Shown: piece after piece, positions 44,850 to 56,150 of the stretch
Position numbering within the stretch: the first letter of the stretch is position 1
Layout: every line of letters begins with the position of its first letter
Source: Protea cynaroides
Taxonomy: Eukaryota; Streptophyta; Magnoliopsida; Proteales; Proteaceae
Length of the DNA stretch: 64,000 bases
NCBI GenBank assembly: GCA_028583415.1
Contig: CM053269.1
Coordinates: 79,661,567 to 79,725,566, forward strand
Reading direction: 5' to 3'
Position numbers and translations under genes: made by a program
Notes under the pieces: model-generated
What the model saw: only the letters and a program-made list of their open reading frames with translations
Told to the model about the DNA's origin: nothing
Databases searched by the model: none

Positions 44850-46220
44850 TATTGTGGTAAACAGAACCATACTGTCGATCATTGTTAAGTGAAATATGGT
44901 AAGCCTCCACAATGGAATTTAGGATCCCTTCTTAGGTAGTCGGTATTGTTACATCCCAAAGTGATACCCCCGCACCTGACCCTTTTGTTGATGAAGGTTC
45001 CTCTTCCACTGTTATAATATCCAAGGATGATTTTCAATCAGCTGGATACTCAGGGCAATGCTCCAACCACTGCTACTTTAGCGCATACAGGTAATGCTGC
45101 CTTCTTTGCATCCATGGCCTCTACTCTTGGGTTATTATCTAGGGAGCCTCGTCTCACATGACTAGTGAGTCATCTATATTTTCTTTTTTACCCATTCCGT
45201 GCATTTGTCTAATGCTTACCTGGCTGATGGATCCGCTACCAATGTATTTGGTAGGGAACTGTCTCTTTATCCCCTAGTTTATCTCTTTCATCTGTGCTTC
45301 TTGTCCTTCGTCTACCCATTAATTTACTATCTGTTAGCTCTTTGGCTTAAACCTTAAATTGTTCCATCATATTTTTTTCCCCTACCTGTTGTGTATTTTA
45401 GGATCTTCAGACAAATGCGATGTTTGGTGGGGGGCATAAGAAGGACGGACTGTACTACTTGGACACATCCCCTCCTCTATTGCTGCATTTAGTACCACCA
45501 GGGTTTCACCAATGCTTTGGCATGTTTGGTTGGGTCATGTTTCTCACACTCTCTCATCTTCAACTCATGGTTCCTGGTTGCAAGAATGTCACTACACTTG
45601 AGTGTTAGGTATGTCAATTAGGAAAACACCACCATTCCTCTTTCCTGCCACGTACTATACCTAAAAGTACAACTCCTTTTTCTTTAGTTCATTCTGATAT
45701 CTAAGGTCCCATTAAGGTCAAGAGTCATTTTGGTCTTAGCTATTTTGTCCCATTTGTGGATGATTATTCTAGAACTACTTGATTATATTTGCTAAAGGAT
45801 CGCTCTGAGTTTCTTTCTGTATTCAAACAATTTTATTTAGAAATAAAGAATCAACTTGATGTTGGCATTAAGATTTTTCGATCTGACAATGCTCTTGAAT
45901 ACTCTCAGTCTGTTATCTCCTTTTTCTATACATCCAATGGTATCATTCATCAAACTAGTTGTTCTTAAACTCCACAACAAAATGGGGTTGCAGAACATAA
46001 AAAACCATTACTTATTAGAGATTGCACGGTCTCTTCTTCTTCATATGCATTCGCCTCTATATTTTTGCGGTGGTGCTGTGTTGACTGCTTGCTATTTGGT
46101 CAATTGCATGCCGTCTTCGGTTCTTTAGAATAGAGCTCCATATCTTTGCTTTATCCATCCTCTCCTCTGTTTGTCATCCCTCCTCGTACTTTTGGATGCA
46201 TCTGCTATGTACACAACCTT
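44850..46220 (+). pseudogene. Copia C gag remnant, protease and integrase (5' half)
   Basis: Zinc knuckle YYYCGKQNHTVDHC (first zinc Cys is Tyr), then ATLAHTGNAAFFASMAS, the integrase pre-domain GGGHKKDGLYYLDTSPP, CQLGKHHHSS, FSLVHSDI*GP, FVDDYSRTT*LYLLKDRSEF, and IKIFRSDNALEYSQ, PQQNGVAEH. Stops fall at conserved Trp positions (SDIWGP; TTWLYLL). It runs directly into the target duplication acctt of copia B and continues at 51462. Confidence 0.85.
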
Positions 46221-46556
46221 TGTAACAGCTTGAAATAAAAATAATAAACAAAATCTGAAGTCGTGAGATAAAAAAAAGAGAAGTGAAGAGAAGAAAAGAG
46301 AGGGAGAAAAGAAATTTCGACTTTGAGGGGAAGAGTCAATTGATGTGCTCTTCCCTCTTTCACTACTTGTATTTATAATGAGGCAATGAGGTTTACAATA
46401 TGGAAAGCACAAAAAACAATAAGGAAGTTTCTTAACAAGAACTTTTCAATAGAGGAAAACAATCTAAAACCATATAGAAACTATTCAAAAATAGAGGATA
46501 AGATTGGCAACTCATAGCGCTGTCCCGAGCTGGCCCAAGGGTAGATATCGCTAATA
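46221..46556 (-). repeat. Copia B 3' LTR
   Basis: 336 bases; terminal ata in place of aca in plus reading. Confidence 0.92.
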
Positions 46557-46562
46557 CACCCC

Positions 46563-47512
46563 TCAAGCTGGAGCATATAGATCACTCATGCCCAGCTTGG
46601 AATAGGATTGTCGGAATCCTGGACCAAACAAAGGCTTGGTAAAGATATCAGCCAATTGATTTGACAAGGGCACAAATGAAGTAACTAGAAGCTTCTTCTG
46701 AACAACATCTCGAATAAAGTGACAATCAACCTCAATATGTTTAGTACACTCATGAAATACTGGATTGTTGGCAATGTAGATTGCTGCTTGGTTGTCACAA
46801 AACATAGTCATAGGATGATTCACAGGAAAAACCAATTCTTGTAAAATATTCCGTATCCACATAAGTTCAACAGAAGTCTAAGCCATCCTTATATTCAGCC
46901 TCAACACTAGATTTCAACACAGTAGTTTGCTTCTTGCTTCTCCAAGTAACGAAATTTCCTCCAATAAATGTGCAATAACCAGTGGTGGAGCATCGACCAC
47001 CATCACTCTAGCCCAATCAGCATAAGAATACCCGGTGATATCAATATTTTTGTGACACCGGTGGATAAGACCTTTGCCTGGAGACTTCTTCAAGTATCTC
47101 AAATGCGGCAGGCGGCATCCCAGTGGCTTTGTTTTGGAGCTTGCCTGAACTGGCTAATAACTCTAACAACAAATGATAGGTCAGGTCGAGTAACTGTCAG
47201 ATAAATAAGTTTACCAACAAGTCGTCGGTATTGATGGACATCAGGAAAATCAGGGCTATCACTAGTCTCCAGTTTCTGATGAGGGTTCATGGGAGTATCA
47301 GCCGGTTTAGCACCAAGAAGATCAATTTCAGTTAAAAGGTCAAGAACATACTTCCTATGAGACAAATTAATACCCTTGTTGCAACGAACCACTTTAATGC
47401 CTAAAAAATAGTAAAGTAGACCCAAGTCCTTCATTTGAAAGTGAGGATTTAAATAAGATTTAACCTCAGTAATACCTGTCACATCATCTCCTGTAATTAT
47501 AATATCATCCAC
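46563..47512 (-). pseudogene. Copia B reverse transcriptase C-part and RNase H
   Basis: The RT end begins MDDIIITGDDVTGITEVKSY (the YVDD box with start context at 47512), LGLLYYFLGIKVVR, and the connection QYRRLVGKLIYLTVTRPDLS. RNase H: IRNILQELVFPVNHPM, FCDNQAAIYIANNPVFHE, LADIFTKPLFGPGF. Frames change between 47099 and 46862, so the polyprotein is broken. Confidence 0.9.
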
Positions 47513-47599
47513 ATAAACAACTATGATAATAACTTTAGAAGCCTATTATCGAACAAATATGGAATAGTCAAAGTAGCACTGACAGAACCCACATTGAGT

Positions 47600-49380
47600 A
47601 ACGATGGAGTTGAACTTCCAAAAATGCGTTTTTGACATCCAATTGAAAAAGGGGTCAATCATGATTTACTGCCAAGGAGATAATGAAACTAACTGAGTTG
47701 AGACGAGCAACTGGGGAAAAGGTCTCAAAGTAATCAACACCATAGGTCTGAGTGAAGCCTTGAGCTGGTCAACTGTCCCATCTGGGTTGTGTTTAACCGT
47801 ATACACCTAGCGATAGCGTACAACAGTTTTATCATGTGAAAGATCAACAAGACTCCAAGTACAACGGGAGAGCAAAGCATCCATCTCCGAATCCATTGCC
47901 ACCTTTCACCCTGGGTGGGATAAAACCTGGACATAGGTAATGGGGACAAATGTAGTAGACAAGGACAACACAAGATTGTAGAAGAGGGAAGGGAGATGGG
48001 CGGAAGTAATAAACTCATCAATAGGATACCACTGCGAAGGACGAGATGAACGCGTACCTATGCAAAGGGCAAGAGGGACCTCAACACCAGAAGTAGACAG
48101 ATCAGTGGGTGGAGCAGCATTCACAGTAGGACCAGGCTTAGGCCGTTGTCGGTAAACCTGCAAGGGGGAGCGGAAGAAGGGTCCTCAGGGGGTGGGGTAG
48201 GGTGGTTGGGATGAGGACTAACAAGGAGTAAAGGTACAAGGGAAGCAGGAAGGGGTGAGGGTGTGGTAATGGGTGGGTAGTAGGATGTATCCTCAAAGAA
48301 GGTAATATTAGCACAGACAAAGTGTCTATGGGTAGTTGCGTCATAACACCTGTAGCCTCTTGGGTGAGGGAGTACCCAAGCAAAATGCATTTCAGAGACC
48401 GGAGGGATAATTTATCACGTTGACCATGATGTAAAATATGAACAAAGCACACACACCCAAACACACGAGGTGTAATAGGAAAAAGAGGAACAAATGGATA
48501 AAGCAAGGAGAAGGAAACCTGTCCATGAAGAACAGATGAGGGCATTCTATTAATAAGAAAACAGGTTGTAAGCAGGGCATCACACCAAAAATATTTTGGG
48601 ACATTCATATGAAAAAAGAGAGAACGAGCAACTTCTAACAAGTGTCTATTTTTGCGGTCAGCTACCCCATTTTGTTGAGGGGTATAAGAGTAACTAGTAT
48701 GATAAAGAATACCATTTTCATAAAAAAAATCAGACATCGCAGTTTGGATGTATTCAAGGGCATTATTAGACCTAAAGACACAAATCTACTTATTAAACTA
48801 TACTTGGATTTCTTTGCAAAAGCCTTTAAATATAGAGAGAAATTCAGATCTATCTTTAAGCAAATAGAGCCAGGTTACCCTGGAATAGTCATCTACAAAG
48901 GTTAAAAAATAGCAAGAGCCAAGTTTGTTGGGCACACGACATGGGCCCCAAATGTCTGAATGAATTAAACTAAAAGGAGAAAAGCTATGAGGTATAGGGC
49001 GAGCAGGAAAAACAGTCCTATGACGCTTTCCTAACTCACAAGCTTCACAGTTGAGTTTTGTGATAAACTTGCAGTTAGAAATTATGGTCTTCAGTTTGGT
49101 GAGGGGTTTATGGCCAAGGCGATGGTGCCATTGAAATGGGGTGGAGACATCAGAGGTTGGTTCATTCTGGTTCAAGTAGTAAAGTCAGGATTGCTCAAAG
49201 CCCCCACCAATCGTCTCCCTGGTCTTGAGATCTTGAAAGACACAATATGAAAGGAAAAAAGTTATTGAACATTGTAGAAATTTAGTTAATTGGCTAATAG
49301 ACATTAGATTAAGTGGTAACTTAGAAACATGAAGGACAGAGGAAAGAGACAAAGAAGGTGTTAGGGAGATTTTCCTCTAG
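47600..49380 (-). pseudogene. Copia B integrase and RT N-part, frameshifted
   Basis: At 49175-48798: FQWHHRLGHKPLTKLKTIIS, NCEACELGKRHR (HHCC zinc motif complete), FSLIHSDIWGPCRVPNKLGS, VDDYSRVTWLYLLKDRSEFL. At 48737-48138: GILYHTSYSYTPQQNGVADR, where the catalytic Glu position of the DDE triad (normally VAERKN) is Asp. At 48163-47906: EVPLALCIGTRSSRPSQWYP linker; RVT_2 start near 47900. Several frame changes. The element cannot make a complete polyprotein. Confidence 0.88.
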
Positions 49381-49384
49381 CCCG

Positions 49385-50593
49385 AATCTCGGGTTGAGGA
49401 ACCATCAACAAGAAATACAAGTATAGATGAAACAGTGTCATTAAAAAAAGAAAAGAGGTAAGACTCACTAGTCATATGACACGAAGCACCGGAATCAAGT
49501 ATCCAATGAGTAAGATTGGTAGTAGAAGCATTTGTACCTGTATGGGCAAGGGTGGTGGAATTGGATGGACAGGACTGCAGCTCATGCTATTGTACTCGTC
49601 GAAGTAATGCATCAGGTCAAGCCAGAGGAACTGTAAAACTGGTAAGAAGCGGAGGAGTCGGTATAGTAGTTGCCATGGGTACAGTACTATCCTCTGAAGT
49701 GGCAGAGTTAACTAGAGCCTTAGCTTACTCTGGTTTACCATGCTTAGCTCAACATTTGTCAACATTATAGTTCGTTTTCCCACAGTGGATGCAATAACGA
49801 TTAGCTTTATATATATTTGGTCGTTTTGTGCCACGACCATATGACCCGCGGCCTTTACCTGAACCATGACCTCTAGAGGAGGGACCTCGTCCTCGATCGG
49901 CAAATAAAACAGAATTTTCTTGTGGAGATGCGGCATTACTAGAGGGCATCAGCCGTTGGAGATGGAAAAATGTCTCACTTAGAGTGGGAATCTTCTCTCC
50001 AGAAAGTAATTGTGTTTTAAAAGCCTAGTATTTTGGTGGAAGACCAGTGAGAAATTTAGCAACAAACATGGAATTCTGACTGCTTTTAGTTGAGTGAGGT
50101 CCGTGGTGAGAGGCTGAACAGCCTAAAGTTCTTCAAGAAGACCCTTGAATCTACTGTAATATGCATTTAGGTACTTATTGCCTAAAGAATAATTGAAAAT
50201 TCTTTCATACAATTCATAAACTCGAGAAATATTTTTCTCTTGGGCATAGCTCTCTTTAAGGTCATTCCAGATTCCTTTGGTAGTTTCATGGAACATCTCA
50301 TTCAATACAAGGGAGGGATCAATACTTCCCCATAGCCAAATTTGCAAAGTCGAATTTTCTTTCATCCAATCATCATAGAATTTGACAGAGGTAGGATCCT
50401 TGAGATCCACAGATGGGGGATCATCAGTCAGATATTTAAGTTTCCCTTTAGAATGAATGTAAGCCCTTGTGGCTCGTACCCATAGCAAGTAATTTGACAA
50501 TCCTTTCAATTTGAAAGAGGTAATTTGCATAGAAGACTTTTTGAATTCAGCCATTAACAATATAATCGATGAGCAAGATCTCCAACTTTTCAC
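49385..50593 (-). pseudogene. Copia B gag and protease
   Basis: Gag start region MAEFKKSSMQITSFKLKGLS, NYLLWVRATRAYIHSKGKLK, EMFHETTKGIWNDLKESYAQ, then a GR-rich stretch and zinc knuckle CIHCGKTNYNVDKC in which the zinc His is Tyr. The protease motif (LDSGASCHMTS) lies near 49480. Stops separate the parts, for example after GLLEEL at about 50123. Confidence 0.88.
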
Positions 50594-51158
50594 AGCAGTA
50601 CAGTAATTTAGAAGGTATCAGATCTGGTTATCACAGTGGTTTATCTCAAACAAGAAGGACTAAGTATGTCAAACAGATTTAATGTAGTTTCAAAAATAAA
50701 ATCCAGATCGGTACCAAGGACTAGCAACAACTCAGTTCATGTAATCAATACTAGGAAACAGCAACAGAGGCAATGCATGTATCGGCTTCAACTCATATAT
50801 TGGGCAATCAAGTTAACAATCAATAGGCTAACCAGCAATTACAAACAATACCATTCAACACATTTCGATTACCCAGCAAAAGAGACAAGCAGATCTGGAT
50901 TTCAGATTCAAAATAGGGGCCAGATCTGAAACCATACAGAGGTAATAACGGTTCGAAACCAGCAACCAGAGGCACTTTTCAATCAATAGCTTTCGATATC
51001 ATCAATCAAGGGCAATGGAAATAACTCAGTCAAGAAGAAAAAACTGAGTTACTCCATGAACAGCTTATATAAAAATTTTAAAGAAAGGGATGGAGGGCAC
51101 CCATCAAAACCGCAAAGATGAAAGAATCTACAGCTGGATCTTTAGGGCTTTGATACCA

Positions 51159-51461
51159 TGTAACAGCTTGAAATAAAAATAATAAACAAAATCTGAAGTC
51201 ATGAGAAAAGAAAAGAGAGGGAGAAAAGAAATATAGACTCTGAGGGGAAGAGTCAATTGATTGAGCTCTTCCCTCCTTCATTACTTGTATTTATAATGAG
51301 ATAATGAGGCTTACAATATTGAAAGCACAAAAAACAATAGGGAAGTTTCCGAACAAAAAATTTCAATAAAGGAAAACAATCTAAAACCATATAGAAACTA
51401 TCCAAAAATAAAGGATAAGATTGGCAGTCCTGAGCTGGCCCAAGGGTAGATATCGCTAACA
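51159..51461 (-). repeat. Copia B 5' LTR
   Basis: 303 bases, tgtaacagcttg to cgctaaca; shorter than the partner by small deletions. Confidence 0.92.
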
Positions 51462-51960
51462 ACCTTTGTCCTAAACTTGATAAATTATCGCCTTGTGCTA
51501 TCAAATGTGTGTTTATTGGTTACTCTCGCACTCAGAAGGGGTATCATTGTTATGATCCTCGTCCAAGGCGCCAGGTGGTAAGTGTTGATGTCACCTTTTT
51601 CGAACATATACCCTATTACCCTATTCCAGACCCCGATCCACCAATTCCCGTCTTAATCCACAATCCTGGTTTGCCTTCCGTTCTTGCCCCTGAGTCAACT
51701 ACTACTGAGGCCCCACTACAGGTATATCAGCGTCATCAGCATACTATTGCTGTCCCTGACCAGGTGCCCACTGTCACTCCAGTCTTTGCCCCATCCTCTT
51801 CAAAGCCTTCGTTGAATGATCTTCCTATTGCATTATGGAAAGGTACATGCTCTTGTACCCAGCTCCCACTATATCCTATTGTTTATTATGTCTCTACCGC
51901 TCACCTTCCTGTGTTGGACCAAAACATTACCTATGCCTTAGCTCATACAAATATTCTAGG
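51462..51960 (+). pseudogene. Copia C integrase C-terminal/linker region
   Basis: Continues the frame broken by B: IKCVFIGYSRTQKGYHCYDP, VVSVDVTFFEHIPYYPIPDP, then the Pro-rich linker and LNDLPIALWKGTCSCTQLPL, YYVSTAHLPVLDQN. This is the usual copia sequence between integrase and RVT_2. Confidence 0.85.
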
Positions 51961-52188
51961 CTGCCAATCAACCTTGTTGGCAGGCATAGTGGTCGTAGAT
52001 CAGAAGCTTTAGAAAAGGCAAATGAAGTTTGACTTGGTTACTCTACCACCAGGCATGCAGCCTATAGGATTTCGTTGGGTTTACAAACAAGGGGGCTCTG
52101 ATGCTTTTAGGTCCATCTGAAGGTTGCTTGTTACGGTCCATTTGAAGGTCGCTCGAATTCGATGAAGAAAACACACTTTAGGAAAGTG

Positions 52189-52262
52189 GTTCAGGTAGCT
52201 CAGCTGGTTAGAGCAAAGGACTGAAAATCCTTGTGTCAGTGGTTCGAATCCACTTCTAAGCG
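52189..52262 (+). tRNA. trnF-GAA: trnF(GAA), plant mitochondrial type, in nuclear DNA (NUMT)
   Basis: A complete cloverleaf: acceptor gttcagg/tctaagc with discriminator g, D arm agctcagctggttagagc, anticodon stem aagga/tcctt with loop ctgaaaa (anticodon GAA at 52223-52225), and T arm agtggttcgaatccact. The C4-A69 mismatch in the acceptor stem is the known feature of native plant mitochondrial tRNA-Phe, where C4 is edited to U. It has no CCA, as expected. A nuclear copy is unlikely to be functional, being inside a dead retroelement. Confidence 0.88.
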
Positions 52263-52318
52263 GGCTCTACGATCAGCTCGACCACTGGGAGAGAGTGCTC
52301 TACGATCAGCTCGACACA
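52263..52318. repeat. Duplicated 18-base motif after trnF
   Basis: gctctacgatcagctcgac occurs at 52264-52282 and again at 52299-52317. Confidence 0.85.
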
Positions 52319-52319
52319 G

Positions 52320-52660
52320 ATGAGAATCCAGAATTACAGTGAGCAGCAGATGGGGCAAGCTTTCCAGTTAACCCTTTTAGGCCCTGCTCTCCGCTGGTTA
52401 ATGTCTGTGGATTATTCACAAACTCGTACATGGGAGGATAGGGTCAAAGAATTTAAGAATCAATAATCCTACAACCCAGAGATGGAACTGACTAGAAGAG
52501 ATCTGGAGATGACCCGACAAGAAGTGAGGGAAGGTTTCACCCCATTTTTTATATGCTTTCGTAAGAAGGCCGCCCAAGTGTGGGACCGCCCCTCTGAGAA
52601 AGAGCAAGTTAGAATGTTGATTTAAAATCTCCAACCCCGTGTGAGGTCAGGTCAGGTGAT
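52320..52660 (+). pseudogene. Ty3/gypsy gag fragment next to trnF
   Basis: Frame reads MGQAFQLTLLGPALRWLMSV, TRTWEDRVKEFKNQ, stop TAA, SYNPEMELTRRDLEMTRQEV, FTPFFICFRKKAAQVWDRPS, EKEQVRMLI, stop, NLQPRVRSGQ. This is the Retrotrans_gag core of a gypsy element unlike the copia sequence around it. Fragments of such gag genes also occur in plant mitochondrial genomes, so it may have arrived with trnF (inference). Confidence 0.75.
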
Positions 52661-52679
52661 GGTCAACATACAACCTCTC

Positions 52680-54197
52680 ATACTGAGGCATTATCCCAAC
52701 CTGAGTGGAAACGGGCTATGGATGCCGATATGGATGCTCTTCTGTCACGAAATACCTGGTCTCTTACAGAATTGCCCCTAGGGAAGGATGTGGCTCACTG
52801 TTGGTGGATATAATCTATGAAATATAACCCCAATGGTTTAATAGAGTGGCTCAAAGCTCGCCTGGTTGCAAAAGGGTTTACTCAAACATATGGAGTGGAT
52901 TATTTTGAAACTTGTTAACCCGTTGCGTGGCTTAATTCTGTTTGGATTTTTATCTCCCTTGCTGTCAAATTGGATTGGCCTCTTTTCTAGTTGGATGTCA
53001 AGAATGCCTTTTATATGGAGATTTATAGGAAGAGGTCTATATGGAGCAACCCCCGGGGTATGTTTCTCAAGGGGACACTTAAGTGTGTAAGGTCCATAAG
53101 GCTATCTATGGACTAAAACAGTCGCCTCAAGCATGGTTCGATAAGTTTACTAAAGTGGTAGTTGATTATGGATTCATGCCTTGTTATATTGATCACTCTG
53201 TTTTTGTTTGTCGCCGCAATTCCAAGGTAGTTATCCTTAGGGTCTATGCTGACGACATCATTGTTTCTGGAAATGACTACTAGGTATTGATGAAATAAAA
53301 GGCTATCTCCATCAACATTTTCAGATGAAGGATTTGTGTGTGTTTCATTACTTCCTTGGCATTAAAGTAGTTCGAAGCCCAAAGGTGTTAGTCTCTCCCA
53401 AAGAAAATATATTATTGGTCTCCTCATTGGCACTGGTATGCTTAAGTGTAAACCAATTGACACTCCTATGGATTCTCATCTCAAACTTGCTACCTGTAAT
53501 GGGGAGAATTATGCAGATGTCCATTAGTATCGTCATTTTGTGGGCAAGCTACTTTATATTACTATCACCAAGCCTGACAATCCTATGCTGTGGGAGTTAT
53601 TAGTCAATTTATGCAGGTTCCAAAACAAGTTTATTAGGAAGTTGCTTGTCGCATATTACGATATCTCAAGGGTGCTCCTGGTAAAGGGTTACTTTATCTG
53701 TCTCATAGTAATATTGAACTCTGTAGTTATTCTGACGCTGATCGGATTGGGGCTGATAATGACCGACGATCAATTACTGGTTACTGCACATTCCTTGGAG
53801 GGAACCTCATTACATGGAGAAGCAAAAAGCAAACTATTATTGTTTGATCTAGTGCTGAATTGAACATTGGGCTATGACTCAAACTATTGCAGAACTTATG
53901 TGGGTGAAGAATATTTTGGGTAAACTGGGGTTTTCGATCACTCAATATATTCCTATGTATTGTAATAATCAAGCGGCCATTCACATTGCCAATACTCCAA
54001 TATTCAAAGAACGAACCAAATACATAGAAGTTGATTGTCATTTTGTTCGAGATGCTGTCATGCGTAAAGTGGTCTCTATGCCATTTATTAGTTCCAGCTC
54101 ACAGCTTGGTGACATGTTTACAAAACCCTTGTTCAAGGGCACCTTTCTTCTCCAATGTTCCAAGCTAGGTTTCGATGACATATATACTCCAGCTTGA
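52680..54197 (+). pseudogene. Copia C reverse transcriptase and RNase H
   Basis: WKRAMDADMDALLSRNTWSL, LKARLVAKGFTQTYGVDYFE, KAIYGLKQSPQAWFDKFTKV, VFVCRRNSKVVILRVYADDI (catalytic YADD), then RNase H TIAELMWVKNILGKLGF, YCNNQAAIHIANTPIFKE, LGDMFTKPLFKGTF and a final TIYTPA at 54197. Frames shift repeatedly; TAG and TAA codons occur in the RT part (for example at LVGLPLF*LDVK). Confidence 0.88.
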
Positions 54198-54204
54198 GGG
54201 GGAA

Positions 54205-54523
54205 AGTTAAGATTTATTTCTAGTTGTCACCTAGAGTTGTTTAGGTGTCACTTATATGGTTATATTTACAATCTTCAGACTTTCCAATCTTTGTCTTATG
54301 ATGACTAGGTCTTAGGTGTGACTTAGTCATATATGGACTGTATATGGACCGTATATGGACAGCTATATATGGACTGTCATAGCTGTATATGGACTGCACT
54401 AATTGATTATAAATAGTATAGGGATAAGGGGAGATAAATACAATCAATCTCTCCCCCTCTCCATGATTTCACTCCTTTCTATTGGTCTTCTTCCCTAGTT
54501 TCTCTTTTATTTATAATGTTACA
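54205..54523 (+). repeat. Copia C 3' LTR with TATA box
   Basis: 319 bases; preceded by polypurine tract ttgagggggaa. Contains gattataaatagtatag (TATA at about 54409) and repeats of tatatggactg at about 54330-54396. Confidence 0.88.
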
Positions 54524-54528
54524 AAAGT

Positions 54529-56150
54529 CGATGAAGGTAACAAACCAGCATAAACCAAAGATAGAAGTACACTGGGTAGGGCCCCACACATCAGAGTGAA
54601 TCAACATAAAGGAACAACACTCCTTTTATTTTAACTAGAATAAACAGAGCGAGTTTGCTTGGTTAAAACACAAGCATCACAAAAAAAAGAAAAATCCTTA
54701 GAATTATAGTACTGAGATAAATGTGGAAAATTTTTAAAGAGAGTCCCTTGTGGAGGATGGCCTAAACTTCGATGCAAAAGTGACAACTCAGAAGTAGTAG
54801 TTGGCGTGGAATCGGTCTAAAGTGCAGAATGAACAATAGGAAGCCCATTGTCCAGCAGATAAAGACCACCATGTACCTTACCACAGCCAATCGTTCTCCC
54901 CATCACCAGATTCTAAAAGAGACAATGGGTAGTATAGAAAGTCGCTTAACCATTCAGATCATAGGTAAGATGGCTAATAAAAAAAAAGGTTAGTAGTAAA
55001 ATTCAGTATGTGAAGAACAGAAATCAACGGTAAAATGGGAGAATGCGCAATGGAGCCCTTCCTAGAAACAAAGGAAAGGGAACCATTGGCGACACGAACC
55101 TAGTCCTTACCAGAACAAGGAGAATACTGAGAAAAAAATAGGGGTACCAGTCATGTGGTCAATGGCACCAGTGTCAATCATCAAAGGGGGAGACAACTGA
55201 TGTACAATGAAACCACCAAAAAATACCTAAGGCAGCAAGGTTGGAGGCAGAATAAACCAAGGAAGTGGCAGCGGTAGAAGTAGATAGCCCAGAAAAGTGT
55301 AGCTCCAGATGAGTTTTGAGGCTTTGTAGCATGGCAAGCTCGTCTTGGGACTGGGAAGAACCGACGCTAGCAGGGGCGGCACCAATAAGAGTAGACTCAT
55401 ACGTTTCAGATTGATGAATAGAGGAGCCACAACCTCGTAACGAACGTGCAGTTGGGCAACCATGGAGTTTCTACAAAACTCCTTGGTATGTCGTTCTTTA
55501 ACACAATAGTTACATTGGACAGGCTCTTGGTCAGAAGAAGAGCGATCACTGGAATGAGCAAAGCCACTGCCACCAAACTGAGACCCTGACCCAGAAAAAA
55601 GAACTGAATGGTCTTGAGAACCATGGGATGACAGACTGAGTAATAACATGGCAGTGCGGCGACTGTCTTCCAATTGTACCAAGGAGTACGACTACTCTAA
55701 TGAAGGAAAGGGATCACGACTAAGCACCTTAGCGTGAATCTAGTTGTAGGCAATGTTCAGGCCGACCAGAAAATCATACACCCGATTCTGAAATCCGGTT
55801 GCATCGTCAGTGCTTGTAGCTTGGAAAGTATCATAGTAGTCCAACTCCTACCACAGACTGCGCAACTCAGAGTAATACTGAGACAAAGAGAGATCCTTTT
55901 GGTCTCATGAAGTTTTTTCTTGAGTTCATAGATCTATGCATTATTCCCAACTTGGGAATAGGTATCCTTGGTTGCCAACCAGATTTTGGCTACAGTATCT
56001 AAAAGAAGGTAACTCCGAGCAATATGTGGTTGCATAGAGTTGGTGAGAAAAGACATTACCAATGAATTAACAACACTCCACTTTCTCTGAGAATCATTGG
56101 TAGTTGTGTTGTTTTGCCATTGATGTAGCATATATAACCTCGAAAATCAA
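54529..56150 (-). pseudogene. Copia D gag, protease and integrase N-part
   Basis: Minus strand: HQWQNNTTTNDSQRKWSVVN, LLLDTVAKIWLATKDTYSQV (gag), then CNYCVKERHTKEFC (complete CX2CX4HX4C zinc knuckle), protease region near 55200-55140, and integrase pre-domain near 54800-54560. Interrupted by several stops. The frame is cut at 54528 by copia C and continues at 44690. Confidence 0.8.

Larger units (their letters stand above)
46221..51461 (-). mobile_element. Ty1/copia element B, full length, innermost of the nest
   Basis: LTRs 46221-46556 and 51159-51461 (tgtaacagcttgaaataaaa start), flanked by exact acctt at 46216-46220 and 51462-51466. Primer site TGGTATCAAAGC at complement 51147-51158 and polypurine tract CTTGAGGGG beside the 3' LTR. 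Minus order gag, protease, integrase, RT, RNase H. The pol of the host copia C is continuous across the insertion. One LTR terminus changed from CA to TA (46555-46556). Confidence 0.95.
51961..52680 (+). other. Patchwork insert in copia C pol
   Basis: The copia C pol reading is broken here and resumes at about 52680. The insert holds at least three unrelated pieces: a different copia RVT_2 scrap (about 52024-52100, FDLVTLPPGMQPIGFRWVYK), mitochondrial trnF with flanks (about 52100-52318), and a Ty3/gypsy gag scrap (about 52318-52660). Such mixtures are typical of filler DNA from double-strand-break repair, or of a mitochondrial insertion that already carried the gag scrap. Confidence 0.7.
44696..54523 (+). 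mobile_element. Ty1/copia element C, inserted in D and split by copia B
   Basis: Left end tgttaagatttatttctggt at 44696; right LTR 54205-54523 begins agttaagatttatttctagt and ends gttaca. Flanks are aacgt (44691-44695) and aaagt (54524-54528), one mismatch. The left LTR keeps only about 130 bases and then passes into the gag zinc-knuckle region (about 44850), so the rest of that LTR, the primer site and most of gag are deleted. Plus-strand pol follows to 46220, is interrupted by B, and resumes at 51462. Copia D sequence continues on both outer sides, proving nesting. Confidence 0.88.

Noticed and set aside
52189..52262. Functional nuclear or chloroplast tRNA-Phe
   Set aside because: The sequence has the mitochondrial C4-A69 mismatch and differs from the chloroplast trnF start (gtcgggatag type); it lies inside a broken copia pol.
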